Shown piece by piece: positions 7,549-15,586 of a stretch of DNA of 64,000 nucleotides (within the stretch, counting starts at the first letter, position 1; every line of letters starts with the position of its first letter). The position numbers and the translations under genes were made by a program. A model generated the notes under the pieces. It made no database searches. It was given only the letters and a program-made list of their open reading frames with translations, and had not been told where the DNA came from. Source of the stretch: DASYTH01 sp035762905 (GTDB lineage Bacteria > Actinomycetota > Actinomycetes > Mycobacteriales > Pseudonocardiaceae); assembly GCF_035762905.1 (NCBI RefSeq), contig NZ_DASUCC010000131.1, positions 62,001 to 126,000 on the forward strand. The letters run 5' to 3'.

Positions 7549-9099
7549 GTGCTCCTCGTGTCCCGCCTCCGCACCGTGGCGCTGCTCGCCGCGCTGTGCG
7601 GCGTGACCGCCGCGTGCACCGCCGACCCGCCGTCCCCGGCGTCCGGCGACCCGGCCGGGACCTCGCTGGTGCTCGCGGTCGCCGACGAGCCGGCCACCCT
7701 GCATCCGCTCGCCGGGTTCGCCGAGCACGGCGCCGCGAAGCTCTACGACGGGCTGGTCGAGCACCGGGCCAACGGCTCGCTGCGGCCGGCGCTGGCCGAG
7801 CGGATGCCGGAGCCGGCTCCGGACGGCCGGTCCTGGACGGCCCGGCTGCGCACCGGCGTGACGTTCTCCGACGGCAGCAACTTCGACGCCAAGGACGTGG
7901 TCGGCACCTACCGCGCGCTGCTCGACCCCGCCTTCGCATCCTCGGTGCGCCAGCGGTTCCCGATGCTGACCGGGGTCTCCCAGGTCGACTCCACCACGGT
8001 CCGGTTCGACCTGGCCCAGCCCTACGCCCCGTTCGACGAGCTGCTCGTGCTCGGCATCGTGCCGAGCGAGTCGCTGGCCACCCCCGGCCCGGTCGCCGCA
8101 AGCGCCACGCCGCCAGGGACCGGGCCGTACCGGTTGACCGACTGGCGGCGCGGCCAACAGCTGACCCTGGAGGCCAACCCGTCCTATTTCGACGGTCCGC
8201 CGGTGATCAAGAAGGTCACCGTCGAGTTCATCCCCGAAGACGACGCCCGGGCCGCCCGGATGAAGGACGGCAAGCTAGACGGCACGGCGCTGCCTCCCAC
8301 CGTGGCCCGCACGTTCGAGAACGCCGACGGTCTCCAGGTGGTCGCGCACTCCGCCGCCGACCTGCGCGCGGTGCTGATGCCGGGCGGAAACCCGGCCACC
8401 GCCGACCCCGCGCTGCGCCTGGCGCTCAACTACGGGATCAACCGCAAGGCCATGGTGGACGGCCAACTCGCCGGCAAGGGCACCGCGGCGTCCACGCCGC
8501 TGCCGGACGTGCTCGCCGAGTTCGTCGAGCCGAGCGCCGCCTACCCCTACGACGTGACCAGGGCGCTGGATCTGCTCGGCGAGGCCGGCTGGACGCCCGG
8601 CACCGACGGCACCCGGACCCGGGGCGGGGTGCCGGCCGCGTTCACCCTGCTGTATCCGACCGACGACACGCTGTCCCGGGACCTGGCCGCCGCGTTCGCC
8701 ACCGCCGCGCAGGGGATCGGGATCCGGGTGACCGTCGAGGCCGCGGAGGCCACGGCCATGCTCGCCCGGTCGGACCGGGACGCCGTGCTGGTCGAGTTCG
8801 GTGACCCGTTCGACCCGGACTTCCGGCTGTACTCGCTGCTGCACGGCAAGGTCAACGCCACGGTGGACGCGGCACTGGACACCGGGCGCACGACCACCGA
8901 CCCGGCGCAGCGGGCCACCGCGTACCGCCGGCTGCAGCGCGCCTACCTCACCGCGCCGCCGATGATCGTGCTCGTCGCGCCCGCCCACACCTACGTCATG
9001 CGGGACAGCTGGACCGGCTACCAGCCGGTGATCGACGGCACCGGCCCGGACTTCACCTGGGGCGCCTGGTGGAACCTGAACAAATGGACGCCGCGCTGA
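7549..9099 (+). CDS. ABC transporter substrate-binding lipoprotein, family 5 (peptide type)
   Basis: This 516-aa protein is a family 5 extracellular solute-binding lipoprotein. The signal ends in a lipobox-like ALCGVTAAC with the cysteine near residue 23. It contains the conserved region GVTFSDGSNFDAKDVV and the internal hinge motifs of DppA/OppA proteins (YGINRKAMVDG, GEAGWTPGTDG). Likely ligands are short peptides or similar oligomers. No permease or ATPase gene lies beside it, so it is an orphan that must partner with a transporter elsewhere or act as a sensor. Confidence 0.86.
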   Translation: MLLVSRLRTVALLAALCGVTAACTADPPSPASGDPAGTSLVLAVADEPATLHPLAGFAEHGAAKLYDGLVEHRANGSLRPALAERMPEPAPDGRSWTARLRTGVTFSDGSNFDAKDVVGTYRALLDPAFASSVRQRFPMLTGVSQVDSTTVRFDLAQPYAPFDELLVLGIVPSESLATPGPVAASATPPGTGPYRLTDWRRGQQLTLEANPSYFDGPPVIKKVTVEFIPEDDARAARMKDGKLDGTALPPTVARTFENADGLQVVAHSAADLRAVLMPGGNPATADPALRLALNYGINRKAMVDGQLAGKGTAASTPLPDVLAEFVEPSAAYPYDVTRALDLLGEAGWTPGTDGTRTRGGVPAAFTLLYPTDDTLSRDLAAAFATAAQGIGIRVTVEAAEATAMLARSDRDAVLVEFGDPFDPDFRLYSLLHGKVNATVDAALDTGRTTTDPAQRATAYRRLQRAYLTAPPMIVLVAPAHTYVMRDSWTGYQPVIDGTGPDFTWGAWWNLNKWTPR

Positions 9100-9105
9100 G
9101 GGGCA

Positions 9106-9111
9106 TACCCT
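9106..9111 (+). promoter_or_regulatory. Candidate -10 (TACCCT) of hisD
   Basis: TACCCT ends 7 nt before the hisD ATG at 9119. This TANNNT-N7-start arrangement recurs in this window and suggests leaderless transcription of the his operon from its first gene. Confidence 0.4.
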
Positions 9112-9118
9112 GAGGACC

Positions 9119-10435
9119 ATGCTCACCCGTATCGACCTGCGTGACCGGGTCCCGTCGCCGGCCGAGCTGCGCGCCACACTGCCGCGCGCCGAGCTGGACG
9201 TGGACGCGGTGCTGCATCAGGTCCGGCCGCTGGTCGACGCGGTGCGCGATCGCGGCGTGCCCGCGGTGCTCGAGCTGACCGAGCGGTTCGACCGGGTGCG
9301 GCCGGAGACCGTGCGGGTGCCGAGGGAGCGGCTCGCGGCGGCGCTGCGCGAGCTGGAGCCGGCGGTCCGGGCGGCGCTGGAGGAGTCGATCGCGCGGGCC
9401 CGCGCGGTGCATGCCGAGCAGCGCCGGGCCGATGTCACCACCCAGGTGGTGCCCGGCGGAACGGTCACCGAGCGGTGGGTGCCGGTGGCCCGGGTCGGCC
9501 TGTACGCGCCGGGCGGCCGGGCCGTGTACCCGTCCAGCGTGATCATGAACGTGGTGCCGGCGCAGCTGGCCGGGGTGGAGTCGCTGGTGGTGTGCTCGCC
9601 GCCGCAGGCCGAGTTCGGCGGGCTGCCGCATCCGACGATCCTGGCCGCCGCCGAGCTGCTCGGCGTGACCGAGGTGTGGGCGGCCGGGGGAGCCCAGGCG
9701 GTCGCGCTGCTGGCTTACGGCGGGGTGGACACCGACGGCACCGAGCTGGACGCGGTGGACATGGTCACCGGGCCGGGCAACGTCTACCTGACCGCGGCGA
9801 AACGGTTGCTGCGCGGGGTGATCGGCATCGACGCGGAGGCCGGGCCGACCGAGATCGCCGTGCTGGCCGACGCCACCGCCGATCCGGTGCACGTGGCCGC
9901 CGACCTGATCAGCCAGGCCGAGCACGACACCCTTGCGGCCAGCGTGCTGGTCACCGACTCGGTCGAACTGGCCGACGCGGTCGACCGCGAGCTGGTCCGT
10001 CAGGTGGCCGCCACCAAGCACAGCGAGCGGATCGACATCGCGTTGCGCGGCAAGCAGTCCGGCTGCGTCCTTGTGTCCACTGTGGACGAAGGGCTGCGGG
10101 TGGTGGACGCCTACGCCGCCGAGCACCTGGAGATCCAGACCGCGGACGCGCGCGGGGTGGCCGCCCGGGTGCGCAACGCCGGCGCGGTGTTCGTCGGGCC
10201 GCACGCCCCGGTCTCGCTCGGCGACTACTGCGCCGGCTCCAACCACGTGCTGCCCACCGGCGGCTGCGCCCGGCACTCGTCGGGCCTGTCGGTGCAGACC
10301 TTCCTGCGCGGCATCCACGTCGTGGACTACACCGAGGACGCGCTGCGCGCGGTGGCGGACAAGGTGGTCGCGCTGGCCAACGCCGAGGACCTGCCGGCGC
10401 ACGGGCAGGCCGTGACCGCGAGGTTCCCGACATGA
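9119..10435 (+). CDS. hisD: Histidinol dehydrogenase HisD
   Basis: HisD oxidises L-histidinol to L-histidine in two NAD-dependent, zinc-requiring steps. The 438-aa protein has the normal length. It shows VTGPGNVYLTAAKR, the family stretch AGPTEIAVLAD, AADLISQAEHD, the catalytic YAAEHLEIQT and NHVLPTGGCARHSSGL. It is the first gene of hisD-hisC-hisB. Its stop overlaps the hisC start by 4 bp, and the ATG sits 7 nt after a TACCCT -10-like element. Confidence 0.97.
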   Translation: MLTRIDLRDRVPSPAELRATLPRAELDVDAVLHQVRPLVDAVRDRGVPAVLELTERFDRVRPETVRVPRERLAAALRELEPAVRAALEESIARARAVHAEQRRADVTTQVVPGGTVTERWVPVARVGLYAPGGRAVYPSSVIMNVVPAQLAGVESLVVCSPPQAEFGGLPHPTILAAAELLGVTEVWAAGGAQAVALLAYGGVDTDGTELDAVDMVTGPGNVYLTAAKRLLRGVIGIDAEAGPTEIAVLADATADPVHVAADLISQAEHDTLAASVLVTDSVELADAVDRELVRQVAATKHSERIDIALRGKQSGCVLVSTVDEGLRVVDAYAAEHLEIQTADARGVAARVRNAGAVFVGPHAPVSLGDYCAGSNHVLPTGGCARHSSGLSVQTFLRGIHVVDYTEDALRAVADKVVALANAEDLPAHGQAVTARFPT

Positions 10436-11526
10436 TCGGCGAGGAGGTCGGGCTCGGGGATCTGCCGCTGCGGGCCGACCTGCGCGGCCGCACCCCGTAC
10501 GGCGCGCCGCAGCTGGACGTGCCGATCCGGCTCAACACCAACGAGAACCCGTACCCGCCGCCGGCGTCGCTGGTCGCCGACATCGCCGCGGCCGCCGCCG
10601 AGGTGGCGGCGACGCTGCACCGCTACCCGGACCGGGACGCGGTGGCGCTGCGCACCGACCTGGCGGCCTACCTGGCCGGCTCGACCGGGGTGCCGCTCGA
10701 ACCGGGGAACCTGTGGGCCGCCAACGGATCCAACGAGATCCTGCAACAGCTGCTGCAGGCGTTCGGCGGGCCGGGCCGGATGGCGCTCGGGTTCGAGCCG
10801 TCCTACTCGATGCATCCGATCATCGCCGCCGGCACCCGCACCGAGTGGGCGCCGACCCCGCGCCGGGACGACTTCACCGTGGACGCGGCCAAGGCCACCC
10901 GGATCGTCGCCGAGCGCGCGCCCGACGTGGTGTTCCTGACCAGCCCCAACAATCCGACCGGCGGGTCGATTCCGCTCGACGACCTGCGCGAGGTGGTGCG
11001 GGCCGCGCCGGGGTTGGTGGTGATCGACGAGGCGTACGCGGAGTTCTCCGGGCGGCCGAGCGCGGTGCGGCTGATCGAGGAGTACCCGGCGAAGGTGGTG
11101 GTGACCCGGACGATGAGCAAGGCGTTCGCGTTCGCCGGCGGCCGGCTGGGTTACCTGGCCGCCGCGCCGGCCATCGTGGCCGCCCTGCTGCTGGTTCGGT
11201 TGCCCTATCACCTTTCCGCGCTCACCCAGGCCGCGGCAAGGGCGGCGCTGCGGCACGCCGGGCAGACGCTGCGCTCGGTGCACGCGCTGGCCGCCGAGCG
11301 GGACCGGGTGGTGGAGTCGTTGCACGGGTTGGGTTTCGCGCCGGTGCCCAGCGACGCGAACTTCGTCCTCTTCGGACGGTTCGGCGACGAGCGGGCGGCG
11401 TGGCAGGCGTACCTGGACCGCGGGGTGCTGGTCCGGGACGTGGGCATCGGCAACCATCTGCGGGTCACCATCGGCACCCCGGCGGAGAACGACGCGTTCC
11501 TGGAAGCGAGCAAGGAGATCAGGTGA
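10432..11526 (+). CDS. hisC: Histidinol-phosphate aminotransferase HisC
   Basis: HisC is a PLP enzyme transferring the amino group of glutamate to imidazole-acetol phosphate. In 364 aa it shows NTNENPYPPP near the N-terminus, SPNNPTGGSIP (PLP phosphate region), VVIDEAYAEF and the Schiff-base lysine in TMSKAFAFAGGRLGY. The ATG overlaps the hisD stop and the stop overlaps the hisB GTG. Overlapping junctions indicate one transcript with hisD and hisB. Confidence 0.96.
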   Translation: MIGEEVGLGDLPLRADLRGRTPYGAPQLDVPIRLNTNENPYPPPASLVADIAAAAAEVAATLHRYPDRDAVALRTDLAAYLAGSTGVPLEPGNLWAANGSNEILQQLLQAFGGPGRMALGFEPSYSMHPIIAAGTRTEWAPTPRRDDFTVDAAKATRIVAERAPDVVFLTSPNNPTGGSIPLDDLREVVRAAPGLVVIDEAYAEFSGRPSAVRLIEEYPAKVVVTRTMSKAFAFAGGRLGYLAAAPAIVAALLLVRLPYHLSALTQAAARAALRHAGQTLRSVHALAAERDRVVESLHGLGFAPVPSDANFVLFGRFGDERAAWQAYLDRGVLVRDVGIGNHLRVTIGTPAENDAFLEASKEIR

Positions 11527-12152
11527 GCGGAGCGAACCGTTCGACACAGGGTGTGAACCGAATCGCCAAGGTCGAACGGATTACCAAGGAGTCCAAGGTC
11601 ACCGTCGAGATCAACCTCGACGGCAGCGGCACCGCCGACGTGGCCACCGGAGTGCCGTTCTACGACCACATGCTCACCTCGTTCGGCGTGCACGGGGCGT
11701 TCGACCTGACCGTGGCCGCCACCGGGGACGTCGAGGTGGACGCGCACCACACGGTGGAGGACGTGGCGATCGTGCTCGGCGAGGCGATCCGCACGGCGCT
11801 GGGCGACAAGAAGGGCATCCGGCGGTTCGGCGACGCCTGGATCCCGATGGACGAGACGCTGGCGCACGCCGCCGTGGACGTGTCCGGCCGGCCGTACTGC
11901 GTGCTGACCGGGGAGCCGGAGTCGCTGGTGAGCTTCGTGGTCGGCGGCAACTACCCGACCGTGCTCAACCGGCACGTGTTCGAGTCGCTGGCCTTCCACG
12001 CGCAGCTCGCGCTGCACCTGCGGGTGCTGCACGGACGCGACCCGCACCACATCACCGAAGCCCAGTACAAGGCGCTGGCCAGAGCGTTGCGGGCGGCGGT
12101 GGAGGCCGATCCGCGGGTGGGCGGAATCCCGTCCACGAAAGGTGTGCTGTGA
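11523..12152 (+). CDS. hisB: Imidazoleglycerol-phosphate dehydratase HisB
   Basis: HisB removes water from imidazoleglycerol phosphate to give imidazole-acetol phosphate, with two metal ions held by His-rich motifs. Seen are FYDHMLTSFGVHG, AHHTVEDVAIVLGEA, FHAQLALHLRVLHG and DPHHITEAQYKALARALR. The GTG at 11523 (209 aa) follows an AAGGAG site within the hisC end and gives a 10-residue extension. The GTG at 11553 gives a more typical N-terminus (NRIAKVERITKES) but lacks a ribosome site. The first codons fall inside a TGAGCGGAGCGAACC element found at other intra-operon junctions. Confidence 0.94.
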   Translation: MSGANRSTQGVNRIAKVERITKESKVTVEINLDGSGTADVATGVPFYDHMLTSFGVHGAFDLTVAATGDVEVDAHHTVEDVAIVLGEAIRTALGDKKGIRRFGDAWIPMDETLAHAAVDVSGRPYCVLTGEPESLVSFVVGGNYPTVLNRHVFESLAFHAQLALHLRVLHGRDPHHITEAQYKALARALRAAVEADPRVGGIPSTKGVL

Positions 12153-12189
12153 TGGCAACCTCGGACCGGTCTAGATCGTCTTTCGGGGT

Positions 12190-13215
12190 ATGGGGATGAA
12201 CCGAAGGAAGGTCCTTGGAGTTGGGGCGGCCGTCGCCGCCGGCACCGCGCTCGGTCCCGGGCTTGTGCCCGGGCTCCAGCCGAGTTCGGCCATGGCGCAG
12301 GAAGGCGACGTGGCGACCACCCCGGAGGCGGCCCGGCGCAAGGTGGCCCGGGTGTACCAGCGGGAGATCGAGCGGGCCGGCGGGACCTGGTGGTCGGCGA
12401 TCAGCGTGGCCGGCGGGCCGGCGGTGTCCGACGACGCGGACACCGTGGTCGAGGCGTACAGCGTGAACAAGATCGCGGTGGCCACCGCGGTACTGGACAA
12501 GATCGACCGCGGGCTGCTGACCCTGGACCAGCGGGTGGACGTGCCGGCGTCGATCGTCATCCAGGACACCGACGGGGTGTTCGCGCTGGACCGGGCGTAC
12601 CCGAGCACGGTGACCCTTGGCCACGTGATGTCGCTGCTGCTCACCGTGTCGGACAACACGTGCGTGCGGCTGTGCGGGCTGGTCTGCCCGGCGCTGGAGC
12701 TGAACGAGATCCTGCGGGCCAAGGGTTTCGTGGCCACTCAGGTGGTGCCGGTGGCCAACCCGAACCGGTTCTTCCTCGGCCGGACCACGCCCAACGAGAC
12801 GCACCGGCTGCTGGAGATGCTGGTCGGCGGCACGCTGCTGTCGCCGACGTCGACCGACTACCTGCTGAACGTGCTGCGTTCGCTCAGCGCGTTCACCGAC
12901 GGCGTGCGGCTGGAGCTGACCTCGACCGAGCGGCTGCGGGTGGCCACCAAGGCCGGGTGGTTCGCCGACGGCCGCAACGAGGCCGGGGTGATCTTCGACG
13001 CGGTCGGTGCTCCGGCGGCGATCTACGCCATGTTCGCCTCCGGCACGTTCACCGGTGACCCGGCCGTGAACGTGGACAACTTCGGCGCCACCCACCCGGC
13101 GCTGCGGGCGCGGGCCAAGCTCGGCCGGACCATGATCGACGCCGTGGCCCGGCTGTCCACGCCGGCCGCGCGCACCTTCGGGGCGAAGGCATACCGGCCG
13201 GTCAACGGCGGCTAA
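12190..13215 (+). CDS. Exported class A beta-lactamase-like serine hydrolase
   Basis: This 341-aa protein has a twin-arginine-like leader (NRRKVLGVGAAVAAG, residues 4-18) and ends its signal around residue 36. Class A beta-lactamase motifs follow: SVNK (Ser91-Lys94, SxxK), SDN (154-156), a candidate omega-loop NETHRLLEM (202-210) and KAG (254-256) in place of the usual KTG/KSG. It therefore has the fold of a penicillin-binding hydrolase, but activity on beta-lactams is uncertain. It lies 37 bp after hisB in the same direction and interrupts the his gene order. ATG at 12196 is an alternative start. Confidence 0.82.
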   Translation: MGMNRRKVLGVGAAVAAGTALGPGLVPGLQPSSAMAQEGDVATTPEAARRKVARVYQREIERAGGTWWSAISVAGGPAVSDDADTVVEAYSVNKIAVATAVLDKIDRGLLTLDQRVDVPASIVIQDTDGVFALDRAYPSTVTLGHVMSLLLTVSDNTCVRLCGLVCPALELNEILRAKGFVATQVVPVANPNRFFLGRTTPNETHRLLEMLVGGTLLSPTSTDYLLNVLRSLSAFTDGVRLELTSTERLRVATKAGWFADGRNEAGVIFDAVGAPAAIYAMFASGTFTGDPAVNVDNFGATHPALRARAKLGRTMIDAVARLSTPAARTFGAKAYRPVNGG

Positions 13216-13218
13216 GCT
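13213..13218 (+). promoter_or_regulatory. Candidate -10 (TAAGCT) of the 51-aa membrane protein gene
   Basis: TAAGCT overlaps the TAA stop codon of the preceding gene and ends 8 nt before the GTG at 13227. It could give a leaderless transcript. Support is spacing and the TANNNT match only. Confidence 0.3.
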
Positions 13219-13226
13219 GCTCGCCC

Positions 13227-13382
13227 GTGTCCAAGGAGATCGCCGTCATCCTGCTGGTCGCCCTCGCCGGCTTCCTGCTCGGTGGGGCCTACACCACCTG
13301 GAAGACGGCTCGCTCCCTGGCCATCACCCTCCTGGTCGCCGCTGCCCTTGCCGTCATCGGCGCGATCCTCTGGCTCCTCTGA
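13227..13382 (+). CDS. Small two-helix membrane protein (51 aa)
   Basis: This short GTG-started gene encodes 51 residues beginning VSKEIAVILLVALAGFLLGG. Hydrophobic segments at about residues 4-20 and 29-50 are separated by the polar stretch YTTWKTARS. It starts 11 bp after the beta-lactamase-like gene. I recognise no named family; membrane helices and clean codon structure (strong G/C third positions) support it as real. Its position after hisB, ahead of the repeat island, may mark the old hisB-hisH junction. Confidence 0.6.
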   Translation: MSKEIAVILLVALAGFLLGGAYTTWKTARSLAITLLVAAALAVIGAILWLL

Positions 13383-13528
13383 CCACAACCGGCAACTCAG
13401 AGGGCCCGCACGGACAACTCAGCTGACCGCATCCGGCAACTCGCCGAGGATCCCCAGCGTGCCTCCGCGAGTCCCCGGCCCCAGCACTCGAGGTCTCGGG
13501 TCCGGGCCGATGAGTTGTCACCTCGGGC

Positions 13529-13670
13529 ACAACCTCAAGGTCGGGCCCGGCGCCTGCGGCGCCGGGCCGCGCCGCAGGCGCGGCCGGGCGGCGGCCGTAG
13601 GTACCCGGTGCGAACTGGCGTTTCGTGTGCCCCGGGTTGGCGACTCGGGTGCCTGAGTCGGGAACTCGCC
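13529..13670 (+). repeat. Composite direct repeat, copy 1
   Basis: This copy begins with ACAACCTCAAGGTC and contains a hairpin with 11-bp arms (GCGCCTGCGGC at 13550-13560, GCCGCAGGCGC at 13571-13581). It ends in a 66-bp block (13605-13670) that recurs perfectly at 13876-13941. Confidence 0.85.
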
Positions 13671-13796
13671 GTTCGTGGCCGGTGATCCTCGGCGAGTTCC
13701 CGGGTCGGGCAGGCGGGTTCGCGGTCCCTGCACGCGAGGTCTCGGTTTCGGGTCGGTGAGTGGCTGGGTCCGGGCTGGGGAGTTGCCATGTCGGGA

Positions 13797-13941
13797 ACAA
13801 CCTCAAGGTCTGGCCCGGCGCCTGCGGCGGCGGGCCGCGCCGCAGGCGCGGGCCCCCGGGCGGCGGCCGCAGGTTCCGGTGCGAACTGGCGTTTCGTGTG
13901 CCCCGGGTTGGCGACTCGGGTGCCTGAGTCGGGAACTCGCC
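13797..13941 (+). repeat. Composite direct repeat, copy 2
   Basis: This is the second copy, about 270 bp downstream of the first. The 5' portion differs by a few substitutions and indels, including an altered hairpin region. The last 66 bp (13876-13941) are identical to copy 1. A related 25-nt stretch (22 of 25 bases the same) occurs far away at 29340-29364. Confidence 0.85.
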
Positions 13942-14043
13942 GATGTCGGCGATCTCGGCGAGTCGCCGGGTCGGGCGGGCGAGTCGCCGGGTCGGGCAAC
14001 CGGGTGGAGGGTTCCGGGCCGGCGAGTTGCCGGGTCGGGGTTG

Positions 14044-14502
14044 TCAGCCCGGTTCCGGGGCGCCCTTGAGGATGGAGGCGCCGGGGCCGAGGCCCGCGAG
14101 GCGGTCGTCGTGGTTGATCAGGGTGCAGGATTTGAGCGAGAGGCAGCCGCAGCCGATGCAGCCGGTGAGGCGGTCGCGCAGCCGATGGAGGGCGGCGATC
14201 CGGGCGTCGAGTTCGGTGCGCCAGGTCCGGGAGAGCCGGGCCCAGTCCGATTTGGTCGGGGTGCGGGCGTCCGGGAGGGTGGCCAGGGCGTCGCGGATCT
14301 CCTCAAGGCTCAGGCCGACCCGTTGGGCGGTGCGGATGAACGCCAGCCGGCGTAGCACGGCGCGGCGGTAGCGGCGCTGGTTGCCGGCCGTGCGCTCGGC
14401 GGCGATCAGACCCCGCTCCTCGTAGAACCGCAAGGCGGTGTGCGGGACCCCGCTGCGCTCCACCACCTCGCCGATGGTCAGCGTGTCGGGCAGCTTCGGC
14501 AC
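14044..14502 (-). CDS. soxR: Redox-sensitive MerR-family regulator SoxR
   Basis: This 152-aa regulator has an N-terminal MerR winged helix (TIGEVVERSGVPHTALRFYEERGLI, given in part; about residues 9-33). A dimer helix is followed by the SoxR iron-sulfur motif CIGCGCLSLKSC with Cys115, 118, 120 and 126, the exact C-x2-C-x-C-x5-C spacing of the family. SoxR senses redox-cycling compounds through its [2Fe-2S] cluster; in actinomycetes it often responds to their own pigments or antibiotics. Targets are not evident nearby. It is divergent from hisH (about 50 bp) and is one of the genes splitting the his cluster. Confidence 0.95.
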   Translation of the reverse strand: MPKLPDTLTIGEVVERSGVPHTALRFYEERGLIAAERTAGNQRRYRRAVLRRLAFIRTAQRVGLSLEEIRDALATLPDARTPTKSDWARLSRTWRTELDARIAALHRLRDRLTGCIGCGCLSLKSCTLINHDDRLAGLGPGASILKGAPEPG

Positions 14503-14555
14503 GCACCGGACCCTACCCTCGACCCTCCACCATGGTCGAAGTTAGCCTTGCACCC

Positions 14556-15188
14556 GTGGCACGAGTGGTGATCCTGGACTACGGGTCGGGCAACCTGCGG
14601 TCGGCCGAGCGCGCGCTGCGCCGGGTCGGCGCCGACGTCCTGGTGACCCCCGATCATCAGCTGGCGCTGGACTGTGACGGTCTGGTGGTGCCCGGGGTCG
14701 GCGCGTTCGCTGCGGTGATGGCCGGGCTGCGCGGGGTGCGCGGTGACCGGATCATCGGCAAGCGGGTGGCCGGCAACCGTCCGGTGCTGGGCATCTGCGT
14801 CGGTATGCAGGTGCTGTTCGAGCGCGGGATCGAGCACGGTGTGCAGACCGAGGGCTGCGCCGAGTGGCCCGGCACGGTGGACCGGCTGGAGGCCGAGGTC
14901 GTGCCGCACATGGGATGGAACACGGTGCGTGCGCCGGAGGGGTCGGTGCTGTTCGACGGGATCGATCCGGAGCGCCGGTTCTACTTCGTGCACTCCTACG
15001 CCGCCCGGAGCTGGGAGCTGGACGCCCGGCCGCCGTTCCCCGAGCCCAAGGTGACCTGGGCCGACCACGGCGGTGACTTCGTCGCGGCGGTGGAGAACGG
15101 CCCGCTCTCGGCGACCCAGTTCCACCCGGAGAAGTCCGGCGACGCCGGTGCCGAGCTGCTACGCAACTGGCTCAAAGCTCTGGCCTGA
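14556..15188 (+). CDS. hisH: Imidazole glycerol phosphate synthase glutaminase subunit HisH
   Basis: HisH hydrolyses glutamine and passes ammonia to HisF. The class I glutaminase triad is seen as GICVGMQ (Cys81) and FHPEKSG (His and Glu near 190). VILDYGSGNLRS is the standard N-terminus and VPGVGAFAAVM the oxyanion region. I chose GTG at 14556 (210 aa) because known HisH proteins have only a few residues before VVxLDYGSGN; ATG at 14532 is an alternative adding 8 residues. Its 3' end overlaps the convergent gene at 15172 by 17 bp. Separated here from hisB and hisA by inserted genes. Confidence 0.95.
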   Translation: MARVVILDYGSGNLRSAERALRRVGADVLVTPDHQLALDCDGLVVPGVGAFAAVMAGLRGVRGDRIIGKRVAGNRPVLGICVGMQVLFERGIEHGVQTEGCAEWPGTVDRLEAEVVPHMGWNTVRAPEGSVLFDGIDPERRFYFVHSYAARSWELDARPPFPEPKVTWADHGGDFVAAVENGPLSATQFHPEKSGDAGAELLRNWLKALA

Positions 15189-15495
15189 GCCGGTTCTGGA
15201 TGTTGACGAACTCGGTGTCCGGGTCCTTCACCAGCCGGTGAATGGTCTCGATGGCCAGGCAGGGCCACATGGCGTCGCAGGTGCGGCAGTGATCGCCCTG
15301 CGGGGTGTTGTGCAGGGCGGCCACACCCCGGATGACGGTAATGAGGTCCTCGATCAACGCCCGGGCGGATTCGGTTTCCGCATCGGACCACGGCCAGTGA
15401 CCGGTGGCCAGCGTCTCGGCGTCGTCCAGATGCCGGTAAAGATCTTCGCGCAGCATTCGAAATGCGTCGCTGACCAGTGGAGACAGTTTCTTCAT
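15172..15495 (-). CDS. Small helical protein with CRTC...WPC motif (WhiJ-like cassette A)
   Basis: This 107-aa protein of unknown function is mostly predicted helix, followed by HCRTCDAMWPCLAIETIH (about residues 70-87), a likely zinc-binding or redox Cys motif (C-x2-C-x4-C). I chose ATG at 15495; an upstream extension adds a low-quality Trp/Cys-rich leader. It is divergent from an XRE/DUF5753 regulator. A protein with the same plan (RCRTC and a later PC) sits divergent from the second XRE/DUF5753 regulator at 57653-58009, so the pairing is repeated. Its 3' end overlaps hisH by 17 bp. Confidence 0.75.
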   Translation of the reverse strand: MKKLSPLVSDAFRMLREDLYRHLDDAETLATGHWPWSDAETESARALIEDLITVIRGVAALHNTPQGDHCRTCDAMWPCLAIETIHRLVKDPDTEFVNIQNRLRPEL

Positions 15496-15550
15496 GCCGG
15501 CACCTAAGCGTTTGACCCACCAGCAGCAAAGAGTCCAACCGGCTGACAAA

Positions 15551-15579
15551 TTGCTTGCACGCGGGGCAACCCTTAACTT
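15551..15579 (+). promoter_or_regulatory. Promoter of the XRE/DUF5753 regulator (cassette A)
   Basis: TTGCTT (15551-15556), a 17-bp spacer and TAACTT (15574-15579) form a recognisable sigma-70-type promoter. The ATG at 15587 starts 8 nt after the -10, which predicts a leaderless mRNA. The 91-bp gap also serves the divergent Cys-motif gene. Confidence 0.55.
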
Positions 15580-15586
15580 TTTCGCT

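Larger units (their letters stand above)
13383..14043. repeat. Non-coding repeat island between the small membrane gene and soxR
   Basis: No convincing gene lies in these 661 bp. They hold two copies of a composite repeat (13529-13670 and 13797-13941), many short variants of CGAGTTCCCGGGTCGGG and GAGTCGGGAACTCGCC, and the 14-bp sequence ACTCGCCGAGGATC (13439-13452), repeated inverted at 13684-13697. Open frames across it are compositional shadows without family resemblance. Confidence 0.75.

Noticed and set aside
13383..14043. Possible CRISPR array in the repeat island
   Set aside because: Only two long copies at a 271-bp interval, with related rather than unique intervening sequence and no cas genes.
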